Assembly: GCA_002281535.1 (NCBI GenBank)
Contig: NCGD01000002.1
Location: 124,001 to 188,000 of the forward strand
DNA length: 64,000 nucleotides
From: Sphingomonas sp. 28-63-12
GTDB lineage: Bacteria; Pseudomonadota; Alphaproteobacteria; Sphingomonadales; Sphingomonadaceae
Reading direction: 5' to 3'
How positions within the stretch are numbered: position 1 is the first letter of the stretch; every line of letters begins with the position of its first letter. The translations under genes were made by a program, and so were the position numbers. The notes below the pieces were generated by a model. It saw only the letters and a list, made by a program, of their open reading frames with translations, was not told the DNA's origin and made no database searches. Positions 1-7,932 of this stretch are shown here, piece after piece.

Positions 1-266
1 TTGGCCTTGGCTCCGCACAAATGATGCGAAGTGGATACAAAGAAGGCTGGGGAGTTGGGCGCCATGTGCTTGGCGGGAATTATTTCTACTATGCCCGCGA
101 TCCCTGGGGCAGCTATTGCGAATATTCGGCTGATATCGACTATATTCCAGCCGACTGCGTCTGGCCATCGGCCCAGCATGCCCCCGAGGACAGCTTCTAC
201 CTGTGGGGCCCCGATGTACCGCCCGAACTCGTCGCGAATCTCGAACCAGGAGGCCCATCGGCATGA
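1..266 (+). CDS. VOC (glyoxalase/extradiol-type) family protein, C-terminal part
   Basis: The reading frame is open from the window edge to a TGA at 264-266, so the start lies upstream. The visible 87 or so residues look like the last beta-alpha-beta-beta-beta module of a vicinal-oxygen-chelate protein: a GGNYFYYARDPWGSYCEY stretch carries the conserved DPWG turn and a Glu (in CEY) at the usual metal-ligand position. Many family members with this ending are described as 2,3-dihydroxybiphenyl dioxygenase-like, but the activity here cannot be deduced. The stop overlaps the start of the next hydrolase gene (ATGA), so it is the visible head of the catabolic operon running to 6990. Confidence 0.8.
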   Translation, partial: GLGSAQMMRSGYKEGWGVGRHVLGGNYFYYARDPWGSYCEYSADIDYIPADCVWPSAQHAPEDSFYLWGPDVPPELVANLEPGGPSA

Positions 267-988
267 CGACATTTTTATTGATGCATGGCGGCGGCATGGG
301 CGGCTGGACCTGGAAATTCGTGCGTGAAGGCCTTGAGGCCAAAGGCCACCGCGTGCTGACGCCCACCTTTACCGGCTTTGGTGAACGCAACCACCTGATC
401 AGCCGGGATGCAGGCAATGCGATGCACGTCACCGACATCGTCAATGTCCTCCATTATGAGGATCTGCACGACGTCGTCCTGGTCGCGCATAGCTATGCCG
501 GCGTCGTCGCCCCTGGCATCGTCGCACAGGCGGGTGAGCGAATTGCGCGGGTGATTTATCTCGATGCGATCGTGCCGCATGCCGGCGAACGGATTGTCTC
601 GATGATGGGGTTCGCGAGTGAGGCCGATATGATCGGGCTCGACGCGCTGCTCGAGGCGGGCGAAGGTCCGATCGGTTCGGGTGTCCATGAACAGCAGCGC
701 GCCATGGCAAAGGATCATCCACACCTAATGAGTGCCGAGCGACAGGCTTGGCTCCTCGCCAATCTTACCGATCAGCCGATGCGCGCCACCTGCTGCGCGA
801 TTACCGTCGGCGCCGAAAGCATCTCCAAGCCGGTCGATTATGTCGCCGCCGCACAGACGATCATGACGATGATGCACCCCCGCGCCGCGGCACTTGGCTG
901 GACGATGCATCATCATGAGGGCGACCACGCCTTCCTGGTCGGCGACCCGGAAGGCACCGTTGACCTGATCCTGAAGATCGCTGCCTGA
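263..988 (+). CDS. alpha/beta-hydrolase, plant esterase/hydroxynitrile-lyase-like
   Basis: A 241-residue alpha/beta-hydrolase. The ATG at 263 is chosen because it overlaps the previous stop (ATGA); a longer in-frame extension to 203 would run through the upstream gene. An HGGGMGGW oxyanion-hole segment lies near residues 8-15, the nucleophile is Ser77 in AHSYAG (Ala replaces the first Gly of GxSxG), and a GDHAFL motif near residue 222 supplies the catalytic His. This pattern resembles the small esterases related to salicylate esterases and hydroxynitrile lyases. Its operon place suggests ester or thioester hydrolysis or C-C bond hydrolysis in a degradation pathway; the substrate is unknown. 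Its stop overlaps the next start (TGATG). Confidence 0.85.
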   Translation: MTTFLLMHGGGMGGWTWKFVREGLEAKGHRVLTPTFTGFGERNHLISRDAGNAMHVTDIVNVLHYEDLHDVVLVAHSYAGVVAPGIVAQAGERIARVIYLDAIVPHAGERIVSMMGFASEADMIGLDALLEAGEGPIGSGVHEQQRAMAKDHPHLMSAERQAWLLANLTDQPMRATCCAITVGAESISKPVDYVAAAQTIMTMMHPRAAALGWTMHHHEGDHAFLVGDPEGTVDLILKIAA

Positions 989-1752
989 TGGACATCGGGG
1001 ACCTGTTTTCGGTGCGGGGCCGCGTCGCCCTGGTAACAGGCGGCAGCGCCGGCATTGGCCGGATGATTGCCACCGGGCTCGCCGCTGCCGGGGCGAAAGT
1101 CTACATTTGCGCGCGCTCCGCCGACAAAATAGAGGCGGCGGCCGGAGCAATCCAGGGCGAGGTGATCGGCCTGACCAGCGACCTGTCATCGGTGGCCGGC
1201 GTCGAGGATTTGGCCGCCGAGATTGCCGCCCGGGAAGGCGCCCTGCACATTCTGGTCAACAATGCCGGCACACTCACGGACCATCCCCTTGACGAGTTCA
1301 CTGAGGCGGCGTGGGACGATGTGATCGACCTCAACCTCAAAGCGCCCTTTTTCCTGATGCAAAAGCTTCTCCCGCTGCTTCGCGCCGGTGCAACGGCGGA
1401 ACGGCCAGCAAGCGTGATCAACATCGGTTCGGTCGGGGCGCTCAAGATTGGCCCGCGCGAGGTTTATAGTTATCAGGCATCGAAGGGCGCCATCCACTGG
1501 TTGACCAAGTCGATCGCCAAGAAACTTGGGCCGGAAAACATCACCGTCAACGCCATCGCGCCGGGCTTTTTCGAAAGTGATATGACCGTGATCACGTCGG
1601 ACGAAATGCGCAGCATGGTGATCGGCATGGTTCCGCGTCGCCGTACAGGCACGCCGGAGGATGTCGCCGGAGCGGCAATCTATCTGGCGTCTCGCGCCGG
1701 TGCCTATGTGACGGGATCAGTGATTCCGGTCGAAGGCGGGCTCGCGATCTGA
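988..1752 (+). CDS. SDR-family oxidoreductase (FabG-like)
   Basis: A 254-residue classical short-chain dehydrogenase. The cofactor motif TGGSAGIG is at residues 17-24, NNAG at 91-94, the catalytic Ser at 148, and Tyr162/Lys166 in YQASK; the C-terminus ends in a VEGGLAI-type strand as in FabG-like enzymes. It should oxidise or reduce an alcohol/ketone with NAD(P)H in the cytoplasm. The start overlaps the preceding hydrolase stop by one base, implying translational coupling, and a 52-base gap separates it from the acyl-CoA dehydrogenase gene. Within a beta-oxidation-like operon it may act on a hydroxyacyl or cyclic alcohol intermediate, but this is inference. Confidence 0.9.
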   Translation: MDIGDLFSVRGRVALVTGGSAGIGRMIATGLAAAGAKVYICARSADKIEAAAGAIQGEVIGLTSDLSSVAGVEDLAAEIAAREGALHILVNNAGTLTDHPLDEFTEAAWDDVIDLNLKAPFFLMQKLLPLLRAGATAERPASVINIGSVGALKIGPREVYSYQASKGAIHWLTKSIAKKLGPENITVNAIAPGFFESDMTVITSDEMRSMVIGMVPRRRTGTPEDVAGAAIYLASRAGAYVTGSVIPVEGGLAI

Positions 1753-1804
1753 CCCTATATTCCGATAGGTTGTTTGCAGCCGCTGTTGCGGCATCGCTTC
1801 GCGC

Positions 1805-2968
1805 ATGGATTTCACACTTTCCGAAGAACAAACCGCGTTCCGCGATATGGTGCGACGCTGGGTCAATAAGGAAGCGCCCAAGGACTGGATGCGCGCGCTT
1901 GAGGCCGATGAAGAAAATTATCCCTACGCGCTGTGGGATAAGCTGAAAGAGCAAGGCTTTTTCGGGATCGGCATCCCCGAAGAATGGGGCGGCCTGGGTG
2001 GCGATGTCGTTATGCAGATGATCTTTGCGCGCGAGTTTTCGCGGACAGCCGGTGGATTGCTCTGGGTGTGGGGGCTGACCTCATTCGGTGGCGCGAAAAC
2101 GATCAGCGCCGTCGGTTCGCCCGCCCAGAAAGAACGCTGGCTGCGGCCAATGGCGGCTGGCGATTTGCGCGTGTCGCTAAGCATGACCGAACCCGATGGC
2201 GGCACCGACGTGCTCGGCGCGATGAAAACCTTCGCAACCAAGGTCGATGGCGGCTGGATGCTCAACGGGGCAAAAATGTGGACGACCGCAGCGAGGGCAG
2301 CCGACCGCCTGCTGGTGCTCGCCCGCACCGACCGAAACGCGCCCAAAAAGCATCAGGGGCTGACGATGTTCTTCGTCGATGCCAAGTCCCCCGGCATTAC
2401 CGCCACCTTGCTGCCCAAACTCGGCATGCGCGCAATGGGGTCGTGCTCGGTCGCCTATGACAATGTGTTCGTGCCGGACAGCGACGTGCTGGGTGAGCCC
2501 GGCAATGCCTGGTATGCGATGCTGCCAACGCTGAACAACGAGCGGATCATGGTCGGCGCGCAGTGTCTCGGCGCGATGGACGGCATCCTCGAAGACGCGC
2601 TCGACTATATGAAGACTCGCAAGGCCTTTGGCGGCATCATCGGGCGGTTCCAGGCGCTCCAGCATTATGTCGCTGATATCGCCACATGGCAGCAGACGAC
2701 CGAATTACTGCTCTATTATGTCGCGCAGTTGCAGGCCAACAATCAGCCATGCGGCGTGCAGGCCAATATGCTGAAAATGGTCGCTACCGAAAATGCCGTG
2801 AAGGCGGCCGATCTCGGCATCCAGATCCTGGGGGGCATGGGCTATTCGGCAGAGACCGATATGCAGCGCTATTGGCGCGACCACCGTATCCTGCGGATGA
2901 CTCCGATTTCGAATGAGATGGTACGCAACAGCATTGCCGAAAGCCTCGGCCTGCCGAGGTCCTACTGA
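1805..2968 (+). CDS. acyl-CoA dehydrogenase
   Basis: A 387-residue FAD acyl-CoA dehydrogenase with all three family domains: an N-terminal helical domain (MDFTLSEEQTAFRDMVRRW), a middle beta domain with MTEPDGGTD near residue 125, and a C-terminal helical domain with GGMGYSAETDMQRYWRD. It should introduce an alpha-beta double bond into an acyl-CoA and pass electrons to ETF. At the place where the MCAD type has Glu in IYEGT, this protein has TPIS, a feature of a subset of the family ending in LGLPRSY, so the catalytic base may lie elsewhere. The split hydratase pair follows one base after its stop, matching a dehydrogenation-hydration sequence. Confidence 0.92.
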   Translation: MDFTLSEEQTAFRDMVRRWVNKEAPKDWMRALEADEENYPYALWDKLKEQGFFGIGIPEEWGGLGGDVVMQMIFAREFSRTAGGLLWVWGLTSFGGAKTISAVGSPAQKERWLRPMAAGDLRVSLSMTEPDGGTDVLGAMKTFATKVDGGWMLNGAKMWTTAARAADRLLVLARTDRNAPKKHQGLTMFFVDAKSPGITATLLPKLGMRAMGSCSVAYDNVFVPDSDVLGEPGNAWYAMLPTLNNERIMVGAQCLGAMDGILEDALDYMKTRKAFGGIIGRFQALQHYVADIATWQQTTELLLYYVAQLQANNQPCGVQANMLKMVATENAVKAADLGIQILGGMGYSAETDMQRYWRDHRILRMTPISNEMVRNSIAESLGLPRSY

Positions 2969-2969
2969 C

Positions 2970-3416
2970 ATGGACGACCTTCCGCCTCCACCCGATGTTG
3001 CCGGCACCACGCTCGACGGGACCGACACTTACGTCATCTCCGCCGCCCAGAACGCCACCCTTTGTCGATCGACAGGTGTCGAGCCCAACGCCGATGGCAG
3101 CGCACACCCGATATATTACTATATCGCTACGCAAGTCGCGATGGGCAAATCTGTGGCCGGCATCTGCGCGACGTGCGACTTCGACATTGCCGATGGTCCG
3201 ATGATGGGCAGTTCGGGCGTGGTGTTTTCGGGCCGGCTCAACGTCGAGACACCGTACACGGTGCGCGGGGAAATTACTGGCCTTGTGCGCAAGCGCAGCC
3301 GCAAATTGGGGGTGATGGACGTGCTCGATTACCGGCTCCGCCTGATCGATCCGGCAGGTGTGCAGGTGCTCGAGACGGCCAATATTTGGGTGCTGCCACG
3401 CAAGGAACTCGCATGA
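2970..3416 (+). CDS. MaoC-like hot-dog protein, probable non-catalytic hydratase subunit
   Basis: A 148-residue single hot-dog domain resembling the N-terminal (FAS1/MaoC-N) half of double hot-dog hydratases. The ATG at 2970 follows the acyl-CoA dehydrogenase stop by one base; a longer in-frame start at 2913 would overlap that gene. It lacks the Asp-x-x-x-x-His hydratase motif, which is instead in the next gene. The four-base overlap with that gene suggests 1:1 production. The layout parallels two-protein MaoC hydratases such as ChsH1/ChsH2 of steroid side-chain degradation, in which one half binds a bulky acyl-CoA and the other carries the catalytic residues. That function is inferred. Confidence 0.75.
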   Translation: MDDLPPPPDVAGTTLDGTDTYVISAAQNATLCRSTGVEPNADGSAHPIYYYIATQVAMGKSVAGICATCDFDIADGPMMGSSGVVFSGRLNVETPYTVRGEITGLVRKRSRKLGVMDVLDYRLRLIDPAGVQVLETANIWVLPRKELA

Positions 3417-3805
3417 CCATCGCTGTGGGCGACGCCCTGCCCCCCTTCGTCATCGACAGCGTCAGCGCCGCTGCGATGCAAGACTGGGCGGTTTTCCTGA
3501 CCGATCCCAATCCGATCCATCTCGACGTTGACGCCGTCAAGGCAATGGGCCTGGGCGACCGGCTGATCAACCAGGGGCCCGCCAATGTCGCTTACATCGC
3601 CAATATGGTGATTGCCGCGTTCCCCGGCGCGCGGATCGACAGCATGAACAACCGCTTTGTCGACAATGCCTATGCGGGCGATCGCCTGGTCGCGAGCGGT
3701 ACCATCACCGCCATTGCTGGCAATCTCGTCACCTGCGAGACTTTGCTCATCGCCGACGACACGCGCACCGTGATCACTGGCTCTGTAACCCTCAATTTAG
3801 CTTAA
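3413..3805 (+). CDS. MaoC-family enoyl-CoA hydratase subunit (catalytic half)
   Basis: A 130-residue single hot-dog domain. The start at 3413 forms an ATGA overlap with the previous stop. FLTDPNPIH, near residues 27-35, matches the R-hydratase motif with its Asp and His, followed by a ...NQGPANVAY helix. It should hydrate a 2-enoyl-CoA to the 3-hydroxyacyl-CoA, probably as a complex with the preceding non-catalytic hot-dog protein. The pair sits directly behind an acyl-CoA dehydrogenase, giving consecutive beta-oxidation steps. Single-domain family members can also be thioesterases, but the Asp/His pair favours hydratase. Confidence 0.82.
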   Translation: MTIAVGDALPPFVIDSVSAAAMQDWAVFLTDPNPIHLDVDAVKAMGLGDRLINQGPANVAYIANMVIAAFPGARIDSMNNRFVDNAYAGDRLVASGTITAIAGNLVTCETLLIADDTRTVITGSVTLNLA

Positions 3806-3817
3806 AGGAGACATATC

Positions 3818-4339
3818 ATGCCATCAGGTCCATTTGCCCATGTCTGCATGCTCGTTCACGACCTCGACAAGTCAATCGAGGACTGGACGAAAATTCTGCG
3901 CATTCTCGATCCGAAATCGCTCGAACGCCGCATCGTAAAATATGACGATTATAGCGCTGGCGCCGATGCCGGCATGAAATGGGCAACGTTCGTCAACGAC
4001 GAATCGACCGAAATTCAGTTCATCCAGCCCGGCAAGGGAACGCCGCTGGGTGACCGGCTCGAGAAAATGGGCGAGCATGTCCATCATCTCTGCTTCACCA
4101 CCGATGATGTTCCGGCGGCGATGGAAAAGCTAAAGGCCGAGGGCCTGCAGCTGCCGGGCGGTGGTGTGACTTATAACGACGAGGACATGCCTTGGCAGAA
4201 ATGGAGCTGGGTTGGCCCGAAGAGCGCCCACGGCGTAATGATCGAAGTCGCCTCGCCCTATGAGACCCATGACGACGGTAAATGGTATCACGCACCCGGC
4301 AAGTTCGCCTATAAAGGCGAAGCGATCGCGGCCGAGTAA
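3818..4339 (+). CDS. VOC-family protein
   Basis: A 173-residue vicinal-oxygen-chelate protein with a strong AAGGAG ribosome binding site (around 3805-3810) before the ATG. Two repeated modules are visible: AHVCMLVHDLDKSIEDW at the N-terminus, with a His at the first metal position, and HVHHLCFTTDDV near residue 90, with a second His. A GVMIEVAS segment supplies the expected Glu. An H-H-E metal site and this size suit a methylmalonyl-CoA-epimerase-like or lyase-type VOC enzyme. In this operon it may isomerise or epimerise an acyl-CoA or cleave an oxidised ring; I cannot choose between these. Confidence 0.85.
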   Translation: MPSGPFAHVCMLVHDLDKSIEDWTKILRILDPKSLERRIVKYDDYSAGADAGMKWATFVNDESTEIQFIQPGKGTPLGDRLEKMGEHVHHLCFTTDDVPAAMEKLKAEGLQLPGGGVTYNDEDMPWQKWSWVGPKSAHGVMIEVASPYETHDDGKWYHAPGKFAYKGEAIAAE

Positions 4340-4359
4340 AGCGGCGGGGACGGACAGTC

Positions 4360-5190
4360 ATGGATAATGCGACTGTCCGTTTCGACGGTGATGGCCTTAG
4401 CCTGTGCGCCGATGCGTTTGGCGACCCTGACGCGCCACCAGTGCTGTTCTTCCACGGCGGCGGGCAAAGCCGGCGGGCGTGGCGCGGGTCGGCACGTCGG
4501 GTCGCTGCAGCCGGCTATTATGGCCTCACCTTCGATTTGCGCGGGCATGGCGACAGCGACTGGGCGGGCGACGGCGATTATGATGTGCGCGCGTATGGCC
4601 GCGATGTCACCGGGCTGCTGGATGCCTTTACTCGCCCAGTCGTCTTGGTCGGCGCTTCGCGCGGCGGACAAGCGTCATTGATCGGCGCATCGCAATGCCC
4701 TGCCGCTGTGAGCATGATCATGCTTGCCGATGTCGTGCCGCGATTGCGGGATGATGGCGTCGACGATGTCCGCAGGTTCTTTGCACGCAGTGTGCGTGGC
4801 TTTGCAACGCTGCGGGAAGCAGCCGATGCGCTGGCCACCCTCAACCATCAAGGTCCTGCCGATCCTGCCGGGCTTGCGCGGGCGATGCGGCAAGATGCGG
4901 CGGGCAACTATTTTTGGCGATGGGATCCGCGCACCGTCGATCCGCGCTTTCTCAATCCCCCGTCGGAGGCCGAAGCCGTCGCGGCGGCGGCGGCCTTGGT
5001 GCGATGCCCGGTCATCTTGGTCCGCGCCGAACTCAGCAATGTCGTCACCGACGAAGGCGTTACCGATTTTCAGTCGATCACCCCGCAGCTGCAGGTGATC
5101 GAAGCCAAGGGCGTCGGGCATATGTTTACCGGAGATCGCAACGACGCCTTTGCCGACATGCTGCTCAGCTACTTACCGGTACCGGCATGA
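4360..5190 (+). CDS. alpha/beta-hydrolase
   Basis: A 276-residue alpha/beta-hydrolase. HGGGQSRRAW (about residues 31-40) is the oxyanion segment, DLRGHGDSD the following strand-turn, GASRGG (about 103-108) carries the nucleophilic Ser, and KGVGHMF near the C-terminus supplies the catalytic His. The layout resembles epoxide hydrolases, meta-cleavage hydrolases and haloalkane-type enzymes; no motif fixes the substrate. It is the second hydrolase of the operon. Its TGA overlaps the ATG of the next SDR by four bases, which implies coupled translation. Confidence 0.87.
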   Translation: MDNATVRFDGDGLSLCADAFGDPDAPPVLFFHGGGQSRRAWRGSARRVAAAGYYGLTFDLRGHGDSDWAGDGDYDVRAYGRDVTGLLDAFTRPVVLVGASRGGQASLIGASQCPAAVSMIMLADVVPRLRDDGVDDVRRFFARSVRGFATLREAADALATLNHQGPADPAGLARAMRQDAAGNYFWRWDPRTVDPRFLNPPSEAEAVAAAAALVRCPVILVRAELSNVVTDEGVTDFQSITPQLQVIEAKGVGHMFTGDRNDAFADMLLSYLPVPA

Positions 5191-5918
5191 CCGGCAAGAC
5201 GGCCTTCGTCGTCGGCGGCAGCGGCGGACTGGGCTCGGCGATCTGCCGCGCACTCGCGCGCGATTGGGCACATGTCACGATCGGCTATGCCCAAAATCGT
5301 GCCAGGGCCAATGCGCTGGCAACCGAAATTGGCCACGCCAGCGCAGTGCATTGCGACCTGGCCGACGCCGTGCAGCTGCAGGCCGCGATCAACAGCGTCG
5401 ACGCTATCGGCACGATGGTATTTGCCGCCGGCGTGGCGATCGGCCAGCCCTTTGTCATCAAGATCGGCGAGGATCAGTGGCGCGAAGTGATCGAGACCGA
5501 GATCATTGGCCTGACGCGCGTCATTGCCGCCACTTTGCCCCTGTTTCGGCAGCAGGGCGGCGGCAATTTCGTGATCATCGTCTCGGTCGCCAACACCGCC
5601 TATCCGCCCGGCGATGCGCTATCGGCAGTGCCGAAGGCGGCGCTCGAATCGCTCGGGCGCGCGATCGCCAAGGAGGAAGGCCGGTATAATATTCGCGCCA
5701 ACATGGTGGCGCCGGGTATTATCGATGCGGGGCTTGGGTCGAGCTTCCTCAACGACCTGTACACCCCCGATATCTGGGAAAGGCAGCGCAAGCGAATTGC
5801 GCTGCAGCGGTTCGGGACGGGTGCAGAGATTGCCGAAGCAGCAGCTTTCCTAGCGTCCGACAGGTCGCGCTACATCACTGGTCAGACATTGATTGTCGAT
5901 GGAGGATTCAGTTTATGA
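5187..5918 (+). CDS. SDR-family protein with catalytic Tyr replaced by Ser
   Basis: A 243-residue SDR started at the ATGA overlap (5187). GGSGGLG at residues 10-16 is a good nucleotide-binding loop and DGGFSL the usual C-terminal strand, but the active site is unusual. Lys150 is present, yet four residues earlier there is Ser146 instead of the essential Tyr (LSAVPK replaces the usual YxASK), and the NNAG motif reads FAAG. Ser133 is retained. Either the enzyme uses altered chemistry (isomerase, dehydratase or lyase) or it binds ligand without redox catalysis. The flanking genes and codon use are normal and the frame is intact, so it is not a decayed gene. Confidence 0.85.
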   Translation: MTGKTAFVVGGSGGLGSAICRALARDWAHVTIGYAQNRARANALATEIGHASAVHCDLADAVQLQAAINSVDAIGTMVFAAGVAIGQPFVIKIGEDQWREVIETEIIGLTRVIAATLPLFRQQGGGNFVIIVSVANTAYPPGDALSAVPKAALESLGRAIAKEEGRYNIRANMVAPGIIDAGLGSSFLNDLYTPDIWERQRKRIALQRFGTGAEIAEAAAFLASDRSRYITGQTLIVDGGFSL

Positions 5919-6340
5919 CCGATGACCATCTCGCCCGTGCCACAGCATTCCTGGATGAATTGCATATCGAGGGGACGCCCGATTTCGCCAAGATGGGCGC
6001 CTATTTTACCGAGACCGGAACCTATCAGCCCTTAGTCCCGGCGATCGCCAAAATCACCGGCCCTGCCGCGATCGCGGCTGCGCTTGAGCATCAATATCGC
6101 ACATATTATGAATGCCGCTGCGAGATCCATGCGGCGGCGGCGGCCGGCCGCTTTGTCCTGATGGAGCGCACCGATCACGTGACTTTGGTAAAGGGTGATA
6201 CGCTGGTCAAATCACGCGTCGCCGCCGTTTTCGAATTTGCCGATGACGGCCGCATCGCCAGCTGGCGCGAATATTGGGATACCGGCGACGTGATGGCGCA
6301 AATGGGGATTAATGCCAGCGAACTCGCAGCGGCGATGTGA
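5915..6340 (+). CDS. NTF2/SnoaL-like protein
   Basis: A 141-residue protein whose start overlaps the preceding SDR stop (ATGA). An N-terminal helix pair (FLDELHIEGTPDFAKMGAYF) is followed by curved beta strands rich in aromatic residues (YRTYYECRCEIHAAA, FEFADDGRIASWREYWDTGDV). This cone-shaped NTF2 fold is used by SnoaL cyclases, ketosteroid isomerases and limonene-epoxide hydrolases. No signature picks one activity; Asp and Tyr residues available in the pocket would fit an isomerase or hydrolase. It is followed by a GST gene with a four-base overlap. Confidence 0.8.
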   Translation: MTDDHLARATAFLDELHIEGTPDFAKMGAYFTETGTYQPLVPAIAKITGPAAIAAALEHQYRTYYECRCEIHAAAAAGRFVLMERTDHVTLVKGDTLVKSRVAAVFEFADDGRIASWREYWDTGDVMAQMGINASELAAAM

Positions 6341-6990
6341 CCGCAGTGCTGACCGTCCACCACCTCAACGATTCGCGGTCGCAGAAAATCGTCTGGCTGC
6401 TCGAGGAACTCGAGCTGCCCTTTGAAATCGTCCATTATCGCCGCGACCCCGTCACATTGATGGGGCCGTCGGCGCTGAAGGCACTTCATCCGTTGGGCAA
6501 ATCGCCAGTCCTAGACGAGAATGGCCATTTGCTGTGCGAATCGGGTGCGATCGTCGATTATGTGCTGGCGCGTTACGGCAAGGGCAGGCTCGCACCGGAT
6601 CCGGCTGGGCCCGACCATCAGCGGTTCGTCGAATGCCTCTATTCTGCCGTGTCGGCCGCGACCAACCCGATTATGATCAAAGTCTATGCCCGGGCCTTCG
6701 GCCTGTCAGGCGGTCCGATGGACCAGTCCGCCGACGCCGAATTGGCCCGCGTGCTGCACTATATCGAAGACGGCCTGGGGGCGGGCCCATGGTTGCTCGG
6801 CGCGCAGTTCACGGCTGCCGACATTCAGCTGAGCTTCATTCCGGAACTTGCGCGCACCCTCGGGTCGATCGCGGGCTATCCTGGCCTCGAATCCTGGCTC
6901 GACCGGCTCTATACGCGCCCCGGCTTTAAGCGATCGATTCTGCGCGGTGGCACGTATCAATTTGCCGGCGCGGCAGGGATCGTCGCCTAA
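6337..6990 (+). CDS. glutathione S-transferase family protein
   Basis: A 217-residue GST with a GTG start (6337) overlapping the previous stop as GTGA. The N-terminal thioredoxin-like domain has HHLNDSRSQKIVWLLEELEL, with Ser in the usual activating region, LGKSPVL (cis-Pro), and ESGAIVDYV, which binds the glutathione gamma-glutamyl group. The C-terminal all-helical domain spans roughly residues 85-205 (GAQFTAADIQLSF). In sphingomonads such GSTs often serve reductive or ether-cleaving catabolic steps (for example beta-etherases), so a catabolic rather than stress role is likely here. It is the last gene of the plus-strand operon and converges on the hydrolase gene at 7057. Confidence 0.88.
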   Translation: MTAVLTVHHLNDSRSQKIVWLLEELELPFEIVHYRRDPVTLMGPSALKALHPLGKSPVLDENGHLLCESGAIVDYVLARYGKGRLAPDPAGPDHQRFVECLYSAVSAATNPIMIKVYARAFGLSGGPMDQSADAELARVLHYIEDGLGAGPWLLGAQFTAADIQLSFIPELARTLGSIAGYPGLESWLDRLYTRPGFKRSILRGGTYQFAGAAGIVA

Positions 6991-7056
6991 ACCGCGATAG
7001 CGACTGTCCTCGCGGGGCGATGGCGATCCGGCTAAGAGCAGGCGCCCTAAACGTCG

Positions 7057-7932
7057 TCACTGCGTGCCAAGCGAACCAATCCAACGATCGATCGCCTGCC
7101 ATCCGAGGATCCGGCTTGACGCGAAGTTATGGCAATGCGCGCTGTCCGCCAGCACGACGACGTCGACATTCGTGCTCGACGTAAAATAGCTTGCTTCGGC
7201 GCGCGGATCGGGACTGGTATCGACGACACCGTGAAGGATCAGCACCGGGCAGACGATCGAAGCTGCTGCAGCATGCACGATGCCAGGTGTAAGCGCATCG
7301 CGCCCCAGGCAGGCCGGCGACAGCCCACGCTGCGCCTCATCGGCTTCGATCAGGCCGATTGGCACATCGGCGAGGAAACAGAGCGGCCGCAGCGGCGCAC
7401 GCGGGCTGGGCAGATAGCCATGGGCCGGCAGGGCGGCCATCATCTCAGCACTCGTCGTGCCGCCGAGAAACATCGGTGCATTTGCCCATCCAAGTACCGC
7501 CAGCCGATCAAAGGTCTTGTGCGTCGCCTGGATGGTAATCGCAACCATTGCCCCCATCGAATGGCCGATACCCGTGAGGGTAAACGTGCCGCCAAGGTCG
7601 TTGACAACCTGCCGCACCGCTGCGTCGCAGGCGGCGGCGATCGTGGCGCGAGAAATCTTGCTCTCGGGGTCGGGTGCAGTGCTCTCACCCATCCCCAGCA
7701 CGTCGATCGTCAGCAATGCTTTCCCGGTGCCCGTGACATACTCGGCATAGCTATAGCCGGGATAGTCCCTGAATTCAGGGTGCCAATATTTGCGCGAATA
7801 GCCGCCGCCATGGATGGCCACGACCAGTTCCGACCAAACCGCATCGGGCAGAAACAGGCTTGCTGCAATCTCAACCCGCTCGCCAATCGAGACGGTATCG
7901 CTCACATCAATTCGAAGCGACCGCGGCCGCAT
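7057..7932 (-). CDS. alpha/beta-hydrolase
   Basis: A 291-residue alpha/beta-hydrolase and last gene of the minus-strand P450 operon. The start at 7932 is chosen because its ATG overlaps the P450 stop by three bases (ATGA on the minus strand); an upstream in-frame start at 7986 would lie inside the P450 gene. HGGGYSRKYWHPEF is the oxyanion region, GIGHSMGAM carries the nucleophilic Ser, HGVVDTSPD the acidic residue and DSAHCHNF the His. It probably hydrolyses an ester or thioester produced by the upstream oxygenases. The substrate is unknown. Confidence 0.85.
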   Translation of the reverse strand: MRPRSLRIDVSDTVSIGERVEIAASLFLPDAVWSELVVAIHGGGYSRKYWHPEFRDYPGYSYAEYVTGTGKALLTIDVLGMGESTAPDPESKISRATIAAACDAAVRQVVNDLGGTFTLTGIGHSMGAMVAITIQATHKTFDRLAVLGWANAPMFLGGTTSAEMMAALPAHGYLPSPRAPLRPLCFLADVPIGLIEADEAQRGLSPACLGRDALTPGIVHAAAASIVCPVLILHGVVDTSPDPRAEASYFTSSTNVDVVVLADSAHCHNFASSRILGWQAIDRWIGSLGTQ

